Of a DNA stretch of 64,000 bases, positions 21,001-32,551 are shown in pieces (within the stretch, counting starts at the first letter, position 1; every line of letters starts with the position of its first letter). Position numbers and translations under genes: made by a program. This DNA comes from Onthophagus taurus (taxonomy: Eukaryota > Arthropoda > Insecta > Coleoptera > Scarabaeidae). Below the pieces are notes generated by a model, which saw only the letters and a program-made list of their open reading frames with translations, was not told the DNA's origin and did not search any database. The DNA is taken from the NCBI RefSeq assembly GCF_036711975.1, contig NC_091972.1, positions 8,623,001 to 8,687,000 of the forward strand, given 5' to 3'.

Positions 21001-24000
21001 ATGGAAATAACCTTTTAGCTATAGAAGATTTTCTTTTGCCATCTTGAACGATTTTATTTTCTTGATGCGTTTCTCTTAATTCATGTTCAATATCATATAA
21101 TTCTTTTTCTGTTTGTTTCTGTGTGGTAACTGACTTTTTATCGCTTGCGAAATTCACATTACTTTTATTAAGAACATTTTTATCTTTTTTACTTAAATCA
21201 TCAACATTTTCTATAACACCGGACGTTTCAATATTTATGAATCCAGATTTTTTTTTATTTGTTCTTTTTACATTACTTTTTTCTTCACCTTGATTTTGAA
21301 TATCAGATTTTCCTTTTTTTATCTCCAATATTTTTTTATTTATTTTACTATTTTCTCCTTCAATTGATTCATTAGAATGTTGTGCACCTGTTTCGGAAGA
21401 CTTTTCATGTTCACAAACTTGATTTACTGATGTTTTACTATATATTTCTTCATTTACTTTTTCTTCAGCATTTTGAGAAATTGCGGATTTTGATCTGGTT
21501 ATTCTGGTAGATCTGGTTGATTGATTATTATTTATACATTCCTTCTCTTTTTCATTTAAATCATCAACAAGATTTTTTTTTGTTTTTTTAGTGTTTTCTT
21601 TTTTTCCCTTTTTCTTTGAAGTAGGTATTTTTATTTTTATTTTCTCTTTACATAAATCTTCAATTTCATTAGCAAAATTTTCATCAAGTGTTCGTATTTC
21701 TTCACAATCAGATTGTCTTTCGACTTGGTTTTGGACAATATTAGATTTTCTTTTTCTTGTCATCGATATTTTATTATTCTTTTTACCACTGTTTTCTTTG
21801 TATGATTTGTCTGTATTTTTTACATTAATTTGGGAGGATTTTCGTTCCTTTTCTTCTTCACTATCTGGAATTATTGATTTTTTAATACTTATTTCTTCAT
21901 TTATCCTTTTATTTTTTTCTAAATTTTGAGAAGTTGTAGATTTTGATCTGATTTTTCTGGTGGATTGGTTGTTATTTATATATTCCACCTTTTTTTCATT
22001 TGAATCCTCAACATTTTCAACAAGGGATTTTTTAGATATCTTTGTGTTCTCCTTTTTACTTGAAGTAGATTTTTTTACATTATTTTTTGAATTATTTTCT
22101 TCAACAATTTGAGATGATCTCTGTTCAATTTCTTCATATTCAGATTGCCCATCAATTTCAGATATTCTTTTTATTATTACCAATACTTTTTTATTTATTT
22201 TATTAAATTCTTCATCATTTGATTCATCAGAATGTAGTGTAACAATTTGTGAAGACTTTCCTCGTATATAAACTTCTTTTTCACTTAAATTTTGCAAATT
22301 CTCATCAAGAGACTTTTTAGCTTTTTGGGTATCCTCTATCTTATTCCTTCTTTTTGGAGACTTTTTTGTATTTATTTCCTCATCATTTAAATCTTCAACT
22401 GTATCAATTTTATTTTTTTCAGATATCTGAAGAGATCTAGTTTCTGAAATCATTTCTTTTTCATCACTTTCATTATTTTTTAAGTTATTAAGAACAATAT
22501 TACTTATAATATTAATATTAGTTCTTGGATTTGTAATAATTTTTGAAGTTGAACCTTTATTTTTAATTTCAGGGAGTAATTTAGATGATAAAGATTTTGG
22601 AGTATTTTCAATTTGTTTATTTTCTTCTTCACCTAAAACAAAAAAATTATTTATATGAACTGTCCCATATAAGCAGTATAGTACATAAATGATATTACCT
22701 GTTTCTTGTTGACATTTAACTATACTTGTATTCTTTGTAAACTCAGTTAAAATTTCTTCATCGTTTGAATCCCATTCCTGAAGCATCTTTAATAAATTAC
22801 TGTTTTCATTGTTAATGTGTTCATCATCTACTCCAACAACATCAATTTCACCATCATAACTGTCGTCAAATAACGTTTGTCTCTTATCTTTATTTTGTTG
22901 AACATCAATTCCACAGTCATATATTAAAACAGGGTTTTTTCGTTGTACTTTATTACTTGGTTCACAAAATTCTTGCTTTTTCAACAACGGACCTAAATAT
23001 TCTTTAACACCTTTCCTTCCTTTATAATTATTTTTTATTTCATTATTATGTACTATCAATTTCATTGAACAAGAATCAACTGATTTATCAGTTTTGGTTA
23101 CTTGTTTATGAACTCCAAATGTTTTTGAAACAGCTTTTGATGAATTAATTATATTTCTTACAGCAACATTATCCAGTTCATCACTTGAAGATAAAGTATT
23201 TGAGTAATGTTGGTTTTTTTTATATGTTGATCGAGTAGGTTGTCGGCGAGAATTTTTGGGTGATGTTAAAGGATCTTCAGAATCAGAATTTTGTTGTTTT
23301 CTTGTGTATTTAGATCTATATCGCAATTTCTTATCACGTTTTCTATAGCCTTTATGTTTTCTTTTTGACTCATCTGATGAAAAATCATCATTTGATGATA
23401 AATTACCATATTTTCTTTGATGTAGTTTATTTGACTTGCCTTTAAAATCTCTATGTTTTCTTGATTGTGGTTCTCTAAACTCTAAGTTATCTTCATTTGA
23501 AGATGATTTATCAATAGCATATTTTCGATTAACTTTGATTTCCTGTTTGTGCCTTTTATTTACATCTGATGTTTTATCGATTACTTCATTACTTGCATCT
23601 TTAAGAAAATTTTTAAATAAGTCATCACATTCAATGTTATTATTTGATTCACAATTGCTTGAATTTGATTTATTTTCTTGTGATTCTTTTCCAACAGTAC
23701 ACTTTGTTGAGTTACTTTTTGTACGAAATGAATGAATTACTTTATTAATATAATGTTCAGAAATAATAGATTGTCCTTTGCTATTGTCACCACGCAATGT
23801 TTCAACTTTTTTACTTGAAGCAGTTATTGATGGACTACTAATAGTGGCCACTTCACCATCTTCTTGTTGATATTTTGCAAATTCTTTGTGTACATCATCA
23901 TCGATTAATTTCTTCAATGGTACAGGAGTACTGCTTACACCAACTTTTGGAACAGATCTTTGTACAACTGACCTACGTATTTTCCATGGTAACGGTTTTG

Positions 24001-24127
24001 GAACACGTAAATGAAGGGATTCCTTTAAAATTTAACAAAAATAAATTAACATAACCAAATTTGTATTGTTAAACCACAATATGTTTTTGAAAAGTTTAAC
24101 AAAGCTTACATCGAGGGAATAATTCAT
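18042..24127 (-). CDS. Cenp-C: Centromere protein C
   Basis: Seven exons: 24127-24110, 24022-22699, 22632-20395, 20333-20250, 20170-19724, 18450-18302 and 18236-18042, giving about 1484 residues, near the fly protein's length. CENP-C sits on CENP-A nucleosomes and links them to the outer kinetochore. The long middle is low-complexity Lys/Ser/Asn/Glu. Exon 4 carries the CENP-C motif as LRRSGRQRTQTKFPLCYY (about residues 1194-1211). The last two exons form a C-terminal cupin dimerisation domain, with HLVVLRGRCKIQIND and IPVGSTYSIAND. The order motif then cupin is diagnostic. The motif has a three-residue stretch before Pro and Tyr-Tyr where most species have Tyr-Trp. The 66-bp intron 22698-22633 lies in frame, so it could be retained. 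Intron 5 contains a pogo-type element. Confidence 0.85.
18877..19713. mobile_element. Pogo/Tigger-type element, copy 2
   Basis: The right end is clear: TATCGAGGTTTTACTG to 19713. The left end keeps only the inner repeat (ACCTCGATATAACG from 18879) and has lost its outermost bases, so no target duplication can be shown. It has the same internal AACTAACACTAG repeats and GGGTTTAGTCG/GGCTAAATCC pair as the other copies. It lies in CENP-C intron 5, with its right end about ten bases from that intron's donor. Confidence 0.8.
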
Positions 24128-24892
24128 TTTTGGTTATTTCTAATCACTTTGAATGTCCCAAAGACAGTTTTCTATCACCACTTTAACTTTACACATCTTT
24201 TTTGCTGCTTTAAAAAAAACTAAATTTCCGTTAAGAATTCAAAAGCTGCGTCTCCTACTACATATGTCAAATTTCCAACTCAGTATTGCCAACATAAAAT
24301 ATCATAACATAAAAGTTATCTAATTTATAATTCTAATCAATTATTGAATAAATTGGAAATACCTTTAGTTATGTTCGAGATTATTAACGAGTATAAAATA
24401 TTAATGCTTTTGGAATGGATTGTGTTGTAATAGCGGATAAGCAAAACGAACTTGAAGATAGAGAATAACCAAATAGATCTTTAGACCAATAGTAATCTAT
24501 AATTTTAATAGCTTTAACATAGGAGTTAAAAGAATTAATTGTTATTAATTGATTAATAATATTTAATTAACGTTTATTAATTAATAAATGTTTTAATCTG
24601 AGCTAGATTGTCCTATATTTTTATTGGTTGTACTCCAGTGGTCAAAAACTCTAAAGGAAAGGGGCATGATGTTGAAGAAGATGAAGAGTCAAGTGATGGT
24701 AGTGACGAGGACAGATGTACAATCTACCAGAGGTACCAGAGGGGCAACCTTAATAAAGAGGTCAGGAACAGAGTGGACAACCATGGCTACTTTTTTCCAA
24801 TTTCATTAGAATCACCAAATTGTGAAGTAATTTCGATAAATCATAAAGATAAACTGCGAGATTTACTATCCATCAAGCTTCAATTTAAAATA
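24128..24892. other. Intergenic; possible piggyBac N-terminal scrap
   Basis: CENP-C promoter side on the left. At 24608-24810 the plus strand encodes an acidic stretch (VEEDEESSDGSDEDR), and the next frame has KRSGTEWTTMA, which resembles the acidic N-terminus and the G-T-x-W block of piggyBac transposases. The reading is in two frames and short, so this is only a possibility. It directly precedes the 179-bp repeat array. Confidence 0.35.
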
Positions 24893-25430
24893 TAAATCAT
24901 TTCTGCTTTGCTAGAAATAGACCGGAAGTGACTTTTTTAAAATTGACATCTATCGAAATTTTTCTATCACAATTTCTTACTTCAACCTCGTTTTCTTTTA
25001 ATTTCGATTATTAACGTATTCCTTGCAATGCATCGTTTTGAAGAGGACATTTTGAGCTTTAATTTCAGACATAAATCATTTCTTAATTACTAGAAATAGA
25101 CCGGAAGTGACTTTTTTAAAATTGACATCTATCGAAATTTTTCTATCGCAATTTCTTACTCCAACCTCGTTTTCTTTTAATTTCGATTATTAACGTATAC
25201 CTTGCAATGCATCGTTTTGAAGAGGACATTTTGAGCTTTAATTTCAGACATAAATCATTTTTTGATTACTAGAAATAGACCGGAAGTGACTTTTTTAAAA
25301 TTGACATCTATCGAAACTTTTCTATCGCAAGTTTTTACTTCAACCTCGTTTTCTCCTAATTTCGATAATTAGCATATACCTTGCGATGCATCGTTTTGAA
25401 GAGGGCATTTTGAACTTTTTCTAATTACAT
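24893..25430. repeat. 179-bp tandem array, three copies
   Basis: TAGAAATAGACCGGAAGTGA recurs at about 24912, 25091 and 25270, a period of 179 bp; copies are about 95 percent alike. Each contains TTTTGAGCTTTAATTTCAGA. A flanking string, ATCACCAAATTGTGAAGTAA (24810), recurs in changed form at 25434, so the array sits between remains of a longer direct repeat. No transposase or gene is inside. Confidence 0.85.
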
Positions 25431-25649
25431 TACAATCACCAAATTGTAAAGTAATTGCGATAAATCATGAAGATAAACTGCAAAATAAAAGTCATAAGAT
25501 TATCTAAGATAATCATATCATCAAATATCAATTTGTATATATAATCAAATTAAGCTTGCGTGAAATTAAGGATACCGATCAAATCATAATAAAGCAGATT
25601 TTGTATTGATTTTATTTACTGTCGTTTTGTTGCATAATAACAAAGTGAA

Positions 25650-26851
25650 ATGACGCCTACGCATGTTTATCAACTTTCTCGAATATTAAGATATTTTAAA
25701 GCATCTCCCACGTTTTTAATAAAACTAAAATTACTTGAAAATGGAAAATTTACAATAGAAGAAGGATCTACGCATTTTCGTTACTTTCTAACGATTATCT
25801 TGGTTTCTTGTTTAATGATTTATACAATTACATCATCGATGTACGAAGATATATATCATGGAATGGCAACTTATATTAACATATTTCGAGTGGTGATTTC
25901 AATTAGAAGTTTGATATTAAACTTCACACAAAGAGTATATTTAAAAAAATTTTATAAAAATATCATTGAACTGGATGTGAATATTGAACGTCACGGATAT
26001 CATTTTTCTTATAAAAGTATCATATTTTTAATCATATTAAAAATGTTTTTAATAGTGATAATAATAATTGGGAACGTTTTGTTATGTTTAACATTGAAAG
26101 GATCGTTTAAAACTTGTTTAATTCATTTTGGAACTTGTAACGTTCCGTATGCCATAAGCGGCTTCGTACTTTTACAATATTCCGTTGGCGTTTTGATACT
26201 TTGGGATCGAACTAATATTTTAAATCGAGTTTTAACAAATCTCGTTGTGAAAGAGAGAAGAAATTTTAATTTAAAACAAAATTGGAATGAAATTAGAAAT
26301 TGTTTAATAAATTTAAGTAAAATTCACAACGGTATTTTTAAAGGTACTTCTTTAATCAATACAATTTACTCCGAACAATTATCTTGGACCATTTCAAAAA
26401 CTATTTTGGAAATGTTAAATTGTATGCACACCTATATAAAAAGCGACAACTATTTAATGAGATATTATAACATGTTTTGGGCTATTATTGCGGTTATCGA
26501 ATTGGTTTTAGTTGTACCAATATGTTCATCGACCACAAGAAAGGTGCAATTTTGTTTTTGTTTAAAAAATCATTTAAAAAATATTTTTAGGCGAAAAGAA
26601 CCGCTCAAATTTTAAACATGTTAGAGACGGATATTGGAGAAGTAGATTTTGAGAAAAATATGTTTTTATTGCAAATGAAACATCAAAAAATTAAATTTAT
26701 AGCTGGCGGAAGCATTGTGATGGATGAGACCGTCTTAATGCATGTAAGAAATTAATTATCAAATGAATCATCTTTAATTTTTTTGTTATTTTAGCTAATT
26801 CGTACAGCAAGTAGTTATTTTATAGTTTTATTGCAATTTGATTCCGATTAA
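25650..26851 (+). CDS. Gustatory receptor (7tm_7 family)
   Basis: Three exons: 25650-26543, 26591-26743 and 26795-26851, 367 residues, a usual length for the family. Insect gustatory receptors form ligand-gated cation channels in taste neurons. Multiple hydrophobic segments run through exon 1. The C-terminus has the family hallmark in the form ASSYFIVLLQFDSD (canonical T-Y-x-x-x-x-x-Q-F), with the Thr replaced by Ser and an intron just before the last helix, as in most insect Grs. The penultimate exon has FKFIAGG-like sequence (KIKFIAGGSIVMDETVLM). All frames are intact. The ligand cannot be inferred, and no neighbouring Gr is seen in the window. Confidence 0.93.
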
Positions 26852-28029
26852 GTAATTCTGATTTTGTGTCTGGAAGTGAAAGATGAAAATTTGCTTGAAG
26901 AATACGTTTCTCATTAACTTCATACAACAGTTACAAATTCTCAATTTGACTTTGCAAGGCAAAAATTATAAGTCGCAATTAAAATAAAATACAAAGTGAT
27001 CAGAATTCAAAACATTTTACTAGTTTAAAAGCAAGTTCCTTTAATATAGTGCAAAATAAAATTAATGAACAAGAAAAAATTGAAGTGTTGAAGAATTTAA
27101 AGGATAATATTGATTTAATAATGTTTTTTTAATTTTTAGTTATAATTTACAGGAAACTGTAAATTTTTTAGCTTTATTATTTATTATTTTTTTATTTTTT
27201 ATTATATTATTTTTAGCTATGAGGTTTTTGGCATTAGGTCTATTTCTTATTCTTTTAGAATAAAGCTAAAAATAAACTTTTTTTATAAAATTTCTAAACG
27301 CCGCCATCTAGTGTCGTCGAAGAAATGTAGTCTAACATGTTAAACTTTTCGTAATTTTCGTAATTCATCTTAAAAAACAGGATTTTTAATGTGACACTTC
27401 AGAAAATTTTAGAATACAAACAAATGTTGCTATTATTATATATCTATTTGAATTCGTACAAAAAATATATCAGCGCCATCTATCAATAATTTATTAAGTC
27501 ATCTAATAATAATATTAAATATTAATAAAAAATGTGAAATGATGCAATCTATTCCAACTTTTGTGTAAAACAAATATAAATTAAATAGTTCAACAAATAT
27601 ATTTGTTTCAAATATCAGAAATATGTTTTTATTTAATTTTTAATTATAGTACCGTAATTTACAGGAAACTGTAAATTTAATATCTTCGACAAAAGACAAA
27701 AGGAAAAACAAAAGACGATAGCGCTTTGAGGTTTTCGACATTGGAATTTATTTAGAAAAAGAGATCGAGACATGTAAGCTACTTGTTTTCTAACTCTTAT
27801 AGTTTCCAAGATAGCCTATTCGGACATCGAATTTGAACCACCGAAATGACCGCACGTAGGTAATTAGTAAATTTTCAGATCGGGCATTTCTGCCTTCGCA
27901 TTCATTGTACCTAGATCATACTTTCGATCGAGACGTTGATGACTAAAATTGATCAATTAATTAAGGAGATAATTGATGTGTTTGATTAATTAGTTTTTTC
28001 TGTTTTAATCAAAATCTTTACATATTTCG
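26852..28029. other. AT-rich repeat-like stretch
   Basis: No gene recognised. It contains two copies of a hairpin-bearing string, AATTTACAGGAAACTGTAAA, near 27146 and 27656 with related flanks (AATTTTTAGTTATA before the first, similar before the second), which looks like the ends of a 0.5 kb unit. Confidence 0.5.
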
Positions 28030-30185
28030 AATCGGGCATTTCGACGTACGCATTTAGCCAGACGCAAGCTTTCGTTTGAGATATAAAACAATAAAATCCG
28101 TAAAACCGTTCTCTAGTTATAATCAATTCAATACAAATTCATTTTTTCTTATTGATGGGGGCTAAATTTTCGGTCGTCCATACTTGCATAAACAACGAGC
28201 CGAACACTTTGTCATTCCGAGGGCTACTTTTCTAGTCTTCTTTTTTCAAATTTTGTATTTTTAGCTGTACCGGGTATTCCGTTAAGGTTATCATAACAAC
28301 GATGTTTATAGAAAATAAGAAATTATATATAGAGCATTAAATTTGCTTTGAAATGTTCTTTATTTCATGATGATATCTCAATTCGTTCTTGAGATCCGAT
28401 TTTTTTAAAATTTATATTTCCTAACACAAAAAATAAGGGATGATCCAACGTCTTGGCTGCTTCGTTTTAATAATTTGTTGGGCACCTGATTCTTTTGCAG
28501 GAAGTGTTAAACTTTAAAATTCGATTAGTGCGTTTTATTTTAGTAAAATGACGTAAGTTTTATTTGAAATGTTTCGAGAAAACGAGTAATTTTTTTGTTG
28601 AAAGGTTGAGTTTTAAAACCAAAAAAAGATTTAAAACCGCTTCGGCCCGTCGTTTTTACATTTTTTGTTTATTCACACAATCCAGTTCACACAATAAATT
28701 AAGGAGGGGATGCTTGGAAGTTGATTCGCTAATAACGCATTTTAGTTGATGTGCGGGCATAGAAGGGTGATGAAGTAGTTTAGAAAAATAAAACTTATTA
28801 CTTGAATTAATACGTGTTATATTAATTCATTTTTTTGTCACAATAAATTAATTAATTAATCTTTCCAGCTGAGCTTCGAAGTCAAATCCAAGGGAAACAA
28901 CATCCATTCGGTGAGTCGTTTCCAATTTTATTAATTTACAAAAACATATCGGGATAATTCGCGATTTGAGCGGTGTAATGTTACCAGATAAAAACCGCTT
29001 GAACGCTACTCATTGGATTTGTGGTTGAAGAACGGTACAATTCAATACATTTTTACATTTTGTGCTTGAAAAATTTTATAGTTTTAATTATCAACATTGT
29101 CAAAACATGAAATAATTTGAATTTGAGTGTAAACCACTCCAAATAATACTAGTATAATCAAATTCAAGCTTTTTAATGGGGGAGTCTCTTTGGGATTTTT
29201 TTGGATGTTTCGAGAAAAATGCACTTACAGTTTCATGTACTACAATGTTATGCGTGTATCCGCCTTGTTAATTTAACGTTTATAACTTCTACATTCAGCC
29301 AGACGCAAGCTTTTATTAGTTATAGCGAATTTAATCAAAATTAGCCGAAGACGGTGTTATTCGGAGGGCTGTACAAGGTTAACGGGAAAAATTCGAGATG
29401 TGATTCGAGACGGGCTTTTTGTGATTTCAATAGAAAAAACTATGACGAATCGAATGACGTATAGATCTTGATAATCGAGTGCATCGTTTACGAGTTATAA
29501 CTAATTAAAGAAGGTCGTTTTTGTGTTATTTTCCTGTAGCTTCACGATCAATGCTATTATTCCACGTGGAAAATAACCATGATGCTCTGATCTCAATGAG
29601 AGTTAGTACTTTCATGGAGGCATTGTTGTCAGTGAGGCTTACAAACCCTCCAGCATGCCTATGAAGTGGGTATATTTGTATCTTGGTTATTTACACACAA
29701 ATATCTAAGTATACTTTATCGGTAAAGTCGCAAGACCTTCGGAGATGCGAATTCCTGCAAAAGAATCAGGTGCCCAACAAATTATTAAAACGAAACAGCC
29801 AAGATGTTGGATCCATCATCCCTTATTTTTTGTCACAAAATATAAATATAAAAAAAATCGTATCTCAAGAACGAATTGAGATATCATCATGAAATAAAGA
29901 ACATTTTAAAGCAAATTTAATGCGCTATATATAATTTCTTATTTTCTATAAATATCGTTGTTATGATAACCTTAACGGGATATCCGGTACAGCTAAAAAT
30001 ATAAAATTTTAAAAAAGAAGACTAGAAAAGTAGCCCTCGGAATGACACCGTGTTCGGCTCGTTGTTTATGCAAAAGTATGGACGACCAAAAATCTAGCCC
30101 CCAATAAGAAAAAAATAATTTGTATTGAATTGATTATAACTAACTAGAGAACGGTTTAACGGATTTTAATGTTTTATATCTCTCT
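28030..30185. repeat. Long inverted repeat, arms about 0.45 kb
   Basis: The left arm (about 28060-28510) contains GCCAGACGCAAGCTTTCGTT, GGTCGTCCATACTTGCATAA, CGAGCCGAACACTTTGTCAT and GCAAAAGAATCAGG inverted. The right arm (about 29750-30185) holds the reverse complements in reverse order, about 90 percent alike. The loop is about 1.2 kb and includes a satellite fragment at 29545-29700. No transposase is seen. The outer edge of the right arm abuts the 770-bp array directly. A fragment of the same arm recurs at 32440-32520. Confidence 0.75.
29545..29700. repeat. Truncated piece of the 770-bp satellite
   Basis: TATTCCACGTGGAAAATAAC followed by ATGATGCTCTGATCTCAATG matches the centre of the 770-bp unit, ending at about GGTTATTT. 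It lies in the loop of the long inverted repeat. Confidence 0.75.
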
Positions 30186-32495
30186 ATTATGGCTGAGTAA
30201 TTCTGTGTAGAGTATATTGAACACTTCCATATCTGAAGCTGCTAGTTTTCCATATGTACATATAAATAGAATAATCCTGCAAAATAATTTAATATAAAAT
30301 AGTATTATTTAAGTGATTGCCTAACCTATCCTTTGATATGGACTCCCTCCGCTGATAGAATGAGAGTCATTCGGCTTGCACATACAACATATCAATCCTA
30401 TTATTCCACGTGGAAAATAACCATGATGCTCTGATCTCAATGAGAGTTAGTACTCATGGAGGCATTGTGGTTAGTGAGGCTTACAAACCCTCCAGCATGC
30501 CTACGAAGTGTGTATATTTGCATCATGGTTATTTTCCACGTGGAGCAATGGAATTGATATGTTGTATGCGCAAGCCGATTGACTCACCTTCCCTCAGCGG
30601 AACGAGCCCATATCAAAGGATAGGTTCGGTAAACACTTAAATATAATACTATTTTAATATTAAATTACTTTGCACAAATGTTCTATTTATATGTACATAT
30701 GGTACACTAGCTCAAGATTTGGAAGTGTTCAATATATTTTCCACGAAGAATAATAATAAAAATTCCTTATGTATGTATAAATAGAATATTCGTGCAAAAT
30801 AATTTGATATTAAAACAGTATTATTTAAGTGTTTGCCTAACCTACCATTTATCTACCGACTAGAAGTCTGGCCCCCAATAAGAAAAAATTAATTTGCATT
30901 GAATTGATTATAACTAGAGAACAGTTTGATGGATTTTAATATTTTATATCTCTCTATTATGGCTGAGTAATTCTGTGTAGAGTATATTGAACACTTCCAT
31001 ATCTGAAGCTGCTAGTTTTCCATATCTACGTATAAATAGAATAATCATGTAAAATAATTTGATATAAAATAGTATTATTTAAGTGTTTGCCTAACCTATC
31101 TTTTGGTATGGACTCCCTCCGCTGATAGAATGAGAGTCATTCGGCTTGCACATACAACATATCAATCCTATTATTCCACGTGGAAAATAACCATGATGCT
31201 CTGATCTCAATGAGAGTTAGTACTCATGGAGGCATTGTGGTTAGTGAGGCTTACAAACCCTCCAGCATGCCTACGAAGTGTGTATATTTGCATCATGGTT
31301 ATTTTCCACGTGGAGCAATGGGATTGATATGTTGTATGCTCAAGCCGATTGACTCGCCTTCTCTCAGCGGAACGAGCCCATATCAAAGGATAGGTTCGGT
31401 AAACACTTAAATATAATACTATTTTAATATTAAATTACTTTGCACAAATGTTCTATTTATATGTACATATGGTACACTACCTCAAGATTTGGAAGTGTTC
31501 AATATATTTTCCACGAAGAATAATAATAAAAATTCCTTATGTATGTATAAATAGAATATTCGTGCAAAATAATTTGATATTAAAATAGTATTATTTAAGT
31601 GTTTGCCTAACCTACCATTTATCTACCGACTAGAAGTCTGGCCCCCAATAAGAAAAAATTAATTTGCATTGAATTGATTATAACTAGAGAACGGTTTGAT
31701 GGATTTTAATGTTTTATATCTCTCTATTATGGCTGAGTAATTCTGTGTGGAGTATATTGAACACTTCCATATCTGAAGCTGCTAGTTTTCCATATCTACG
31801 TATAAATAGAATAATCATGTAAAATAATTTGATATAAAATAGTATTATTGAAGTGTTTGCCTAACCTATCCTTTGATATGGACTCCCTCCGCTGATAGAA
31901 TGAGAGTCATTCGGCTTGCACATACAACATATCAATCCTATTATTCCACGTGGAAAATAACCATGATGCTCTGATCTCAATGAGAGTTAGTACTCATGGA
32001 GGCATTGTGGTTAGTGAGGCTTACAAACCCTCCAGCATGCCTACGAAGTGTGTATATTTGCATCATGGTTATTTTCCACGTGGAGCAATGGGATTGATAT
32101 GTTGTATGCGCAAGCCGATTGACTCACCTTCTATCAGCGGAAGGAGCCCATATCAAAGGATAGGTTCGCCAAACATTTAAATAATACTATTTTAATATCA
32201 AATTATTTTGCACGAATGTTCTACTTATATTTACATATGGTACACTAGCTCAAGATATGGAAGTGTTCAATATATTTTCTACGAAGAATAATAATAAAAA
32301 TTCCTTATGTATGTATAAATAGAATATTCGTGCAAAATAATTTGATATTAAAATAGTATTATTTAAGTGTTTGCTTAACCTATCATTTATCTACCGACTG
32401 GAAGCCTGGCCCCCAATTAGAAAAAATTAATTTTGATTAAATTCGCTATAATTAAAGAACGGTTTGACCGATTTTAATGTTTTATATCCCAAACG
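30186..32495. repeat. Three tandem 770-bp units, each a giant palindrome
   Basis: Identical landmarks recur at exact 770-base steps (for example the same 76-codon frame at 30410, 31180 and 31950). Copies are about 97 percent alike. Within each unit about 540 bp is an inverted repeat: the arm from AGTATATTGAACACTTCCA through TCATTCGGCTTGCACATACA and TTCCACGTGGAAAATAACC is mirrored after a 90-base loop, back to GGAAGTGTTCAATATA. The remaining about 230 bp holds a third partial arm and a joining piece. No functional coding is claimed. Confidence 0.9.
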
Positions 32496-32551
32496 AAAGC
32501 TTGCGTCTGGCTAAATAATTCTGTGTAAAGTATATTGAACATAAACTTATA

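Noticed and set aside
24608-24895. 95-codon acidic open frame as a host gene
   Set aside because: It runs straight into the tandem array, and the start is not preceded by anything promoter-like. It is better read as a possible transposase scrap.
27300-27345. CCGCCATCTAGTGTCGTCG as a regulatory or tRNA-like element
   Set aside because: A partial match (GCGCCATCTATCAATAA) occurs at 27470, but there is no further structure. No cloverleaf can be formed, and I found no tRNA gene anywhere in the window.
30410-32180. The same 76-codon open frame in three satellite units
   Set aside because: The three copies are open only because the units are nearly identical DNA. The frame crosses the palindrome arms and loop, and the product has no recognisable domain.
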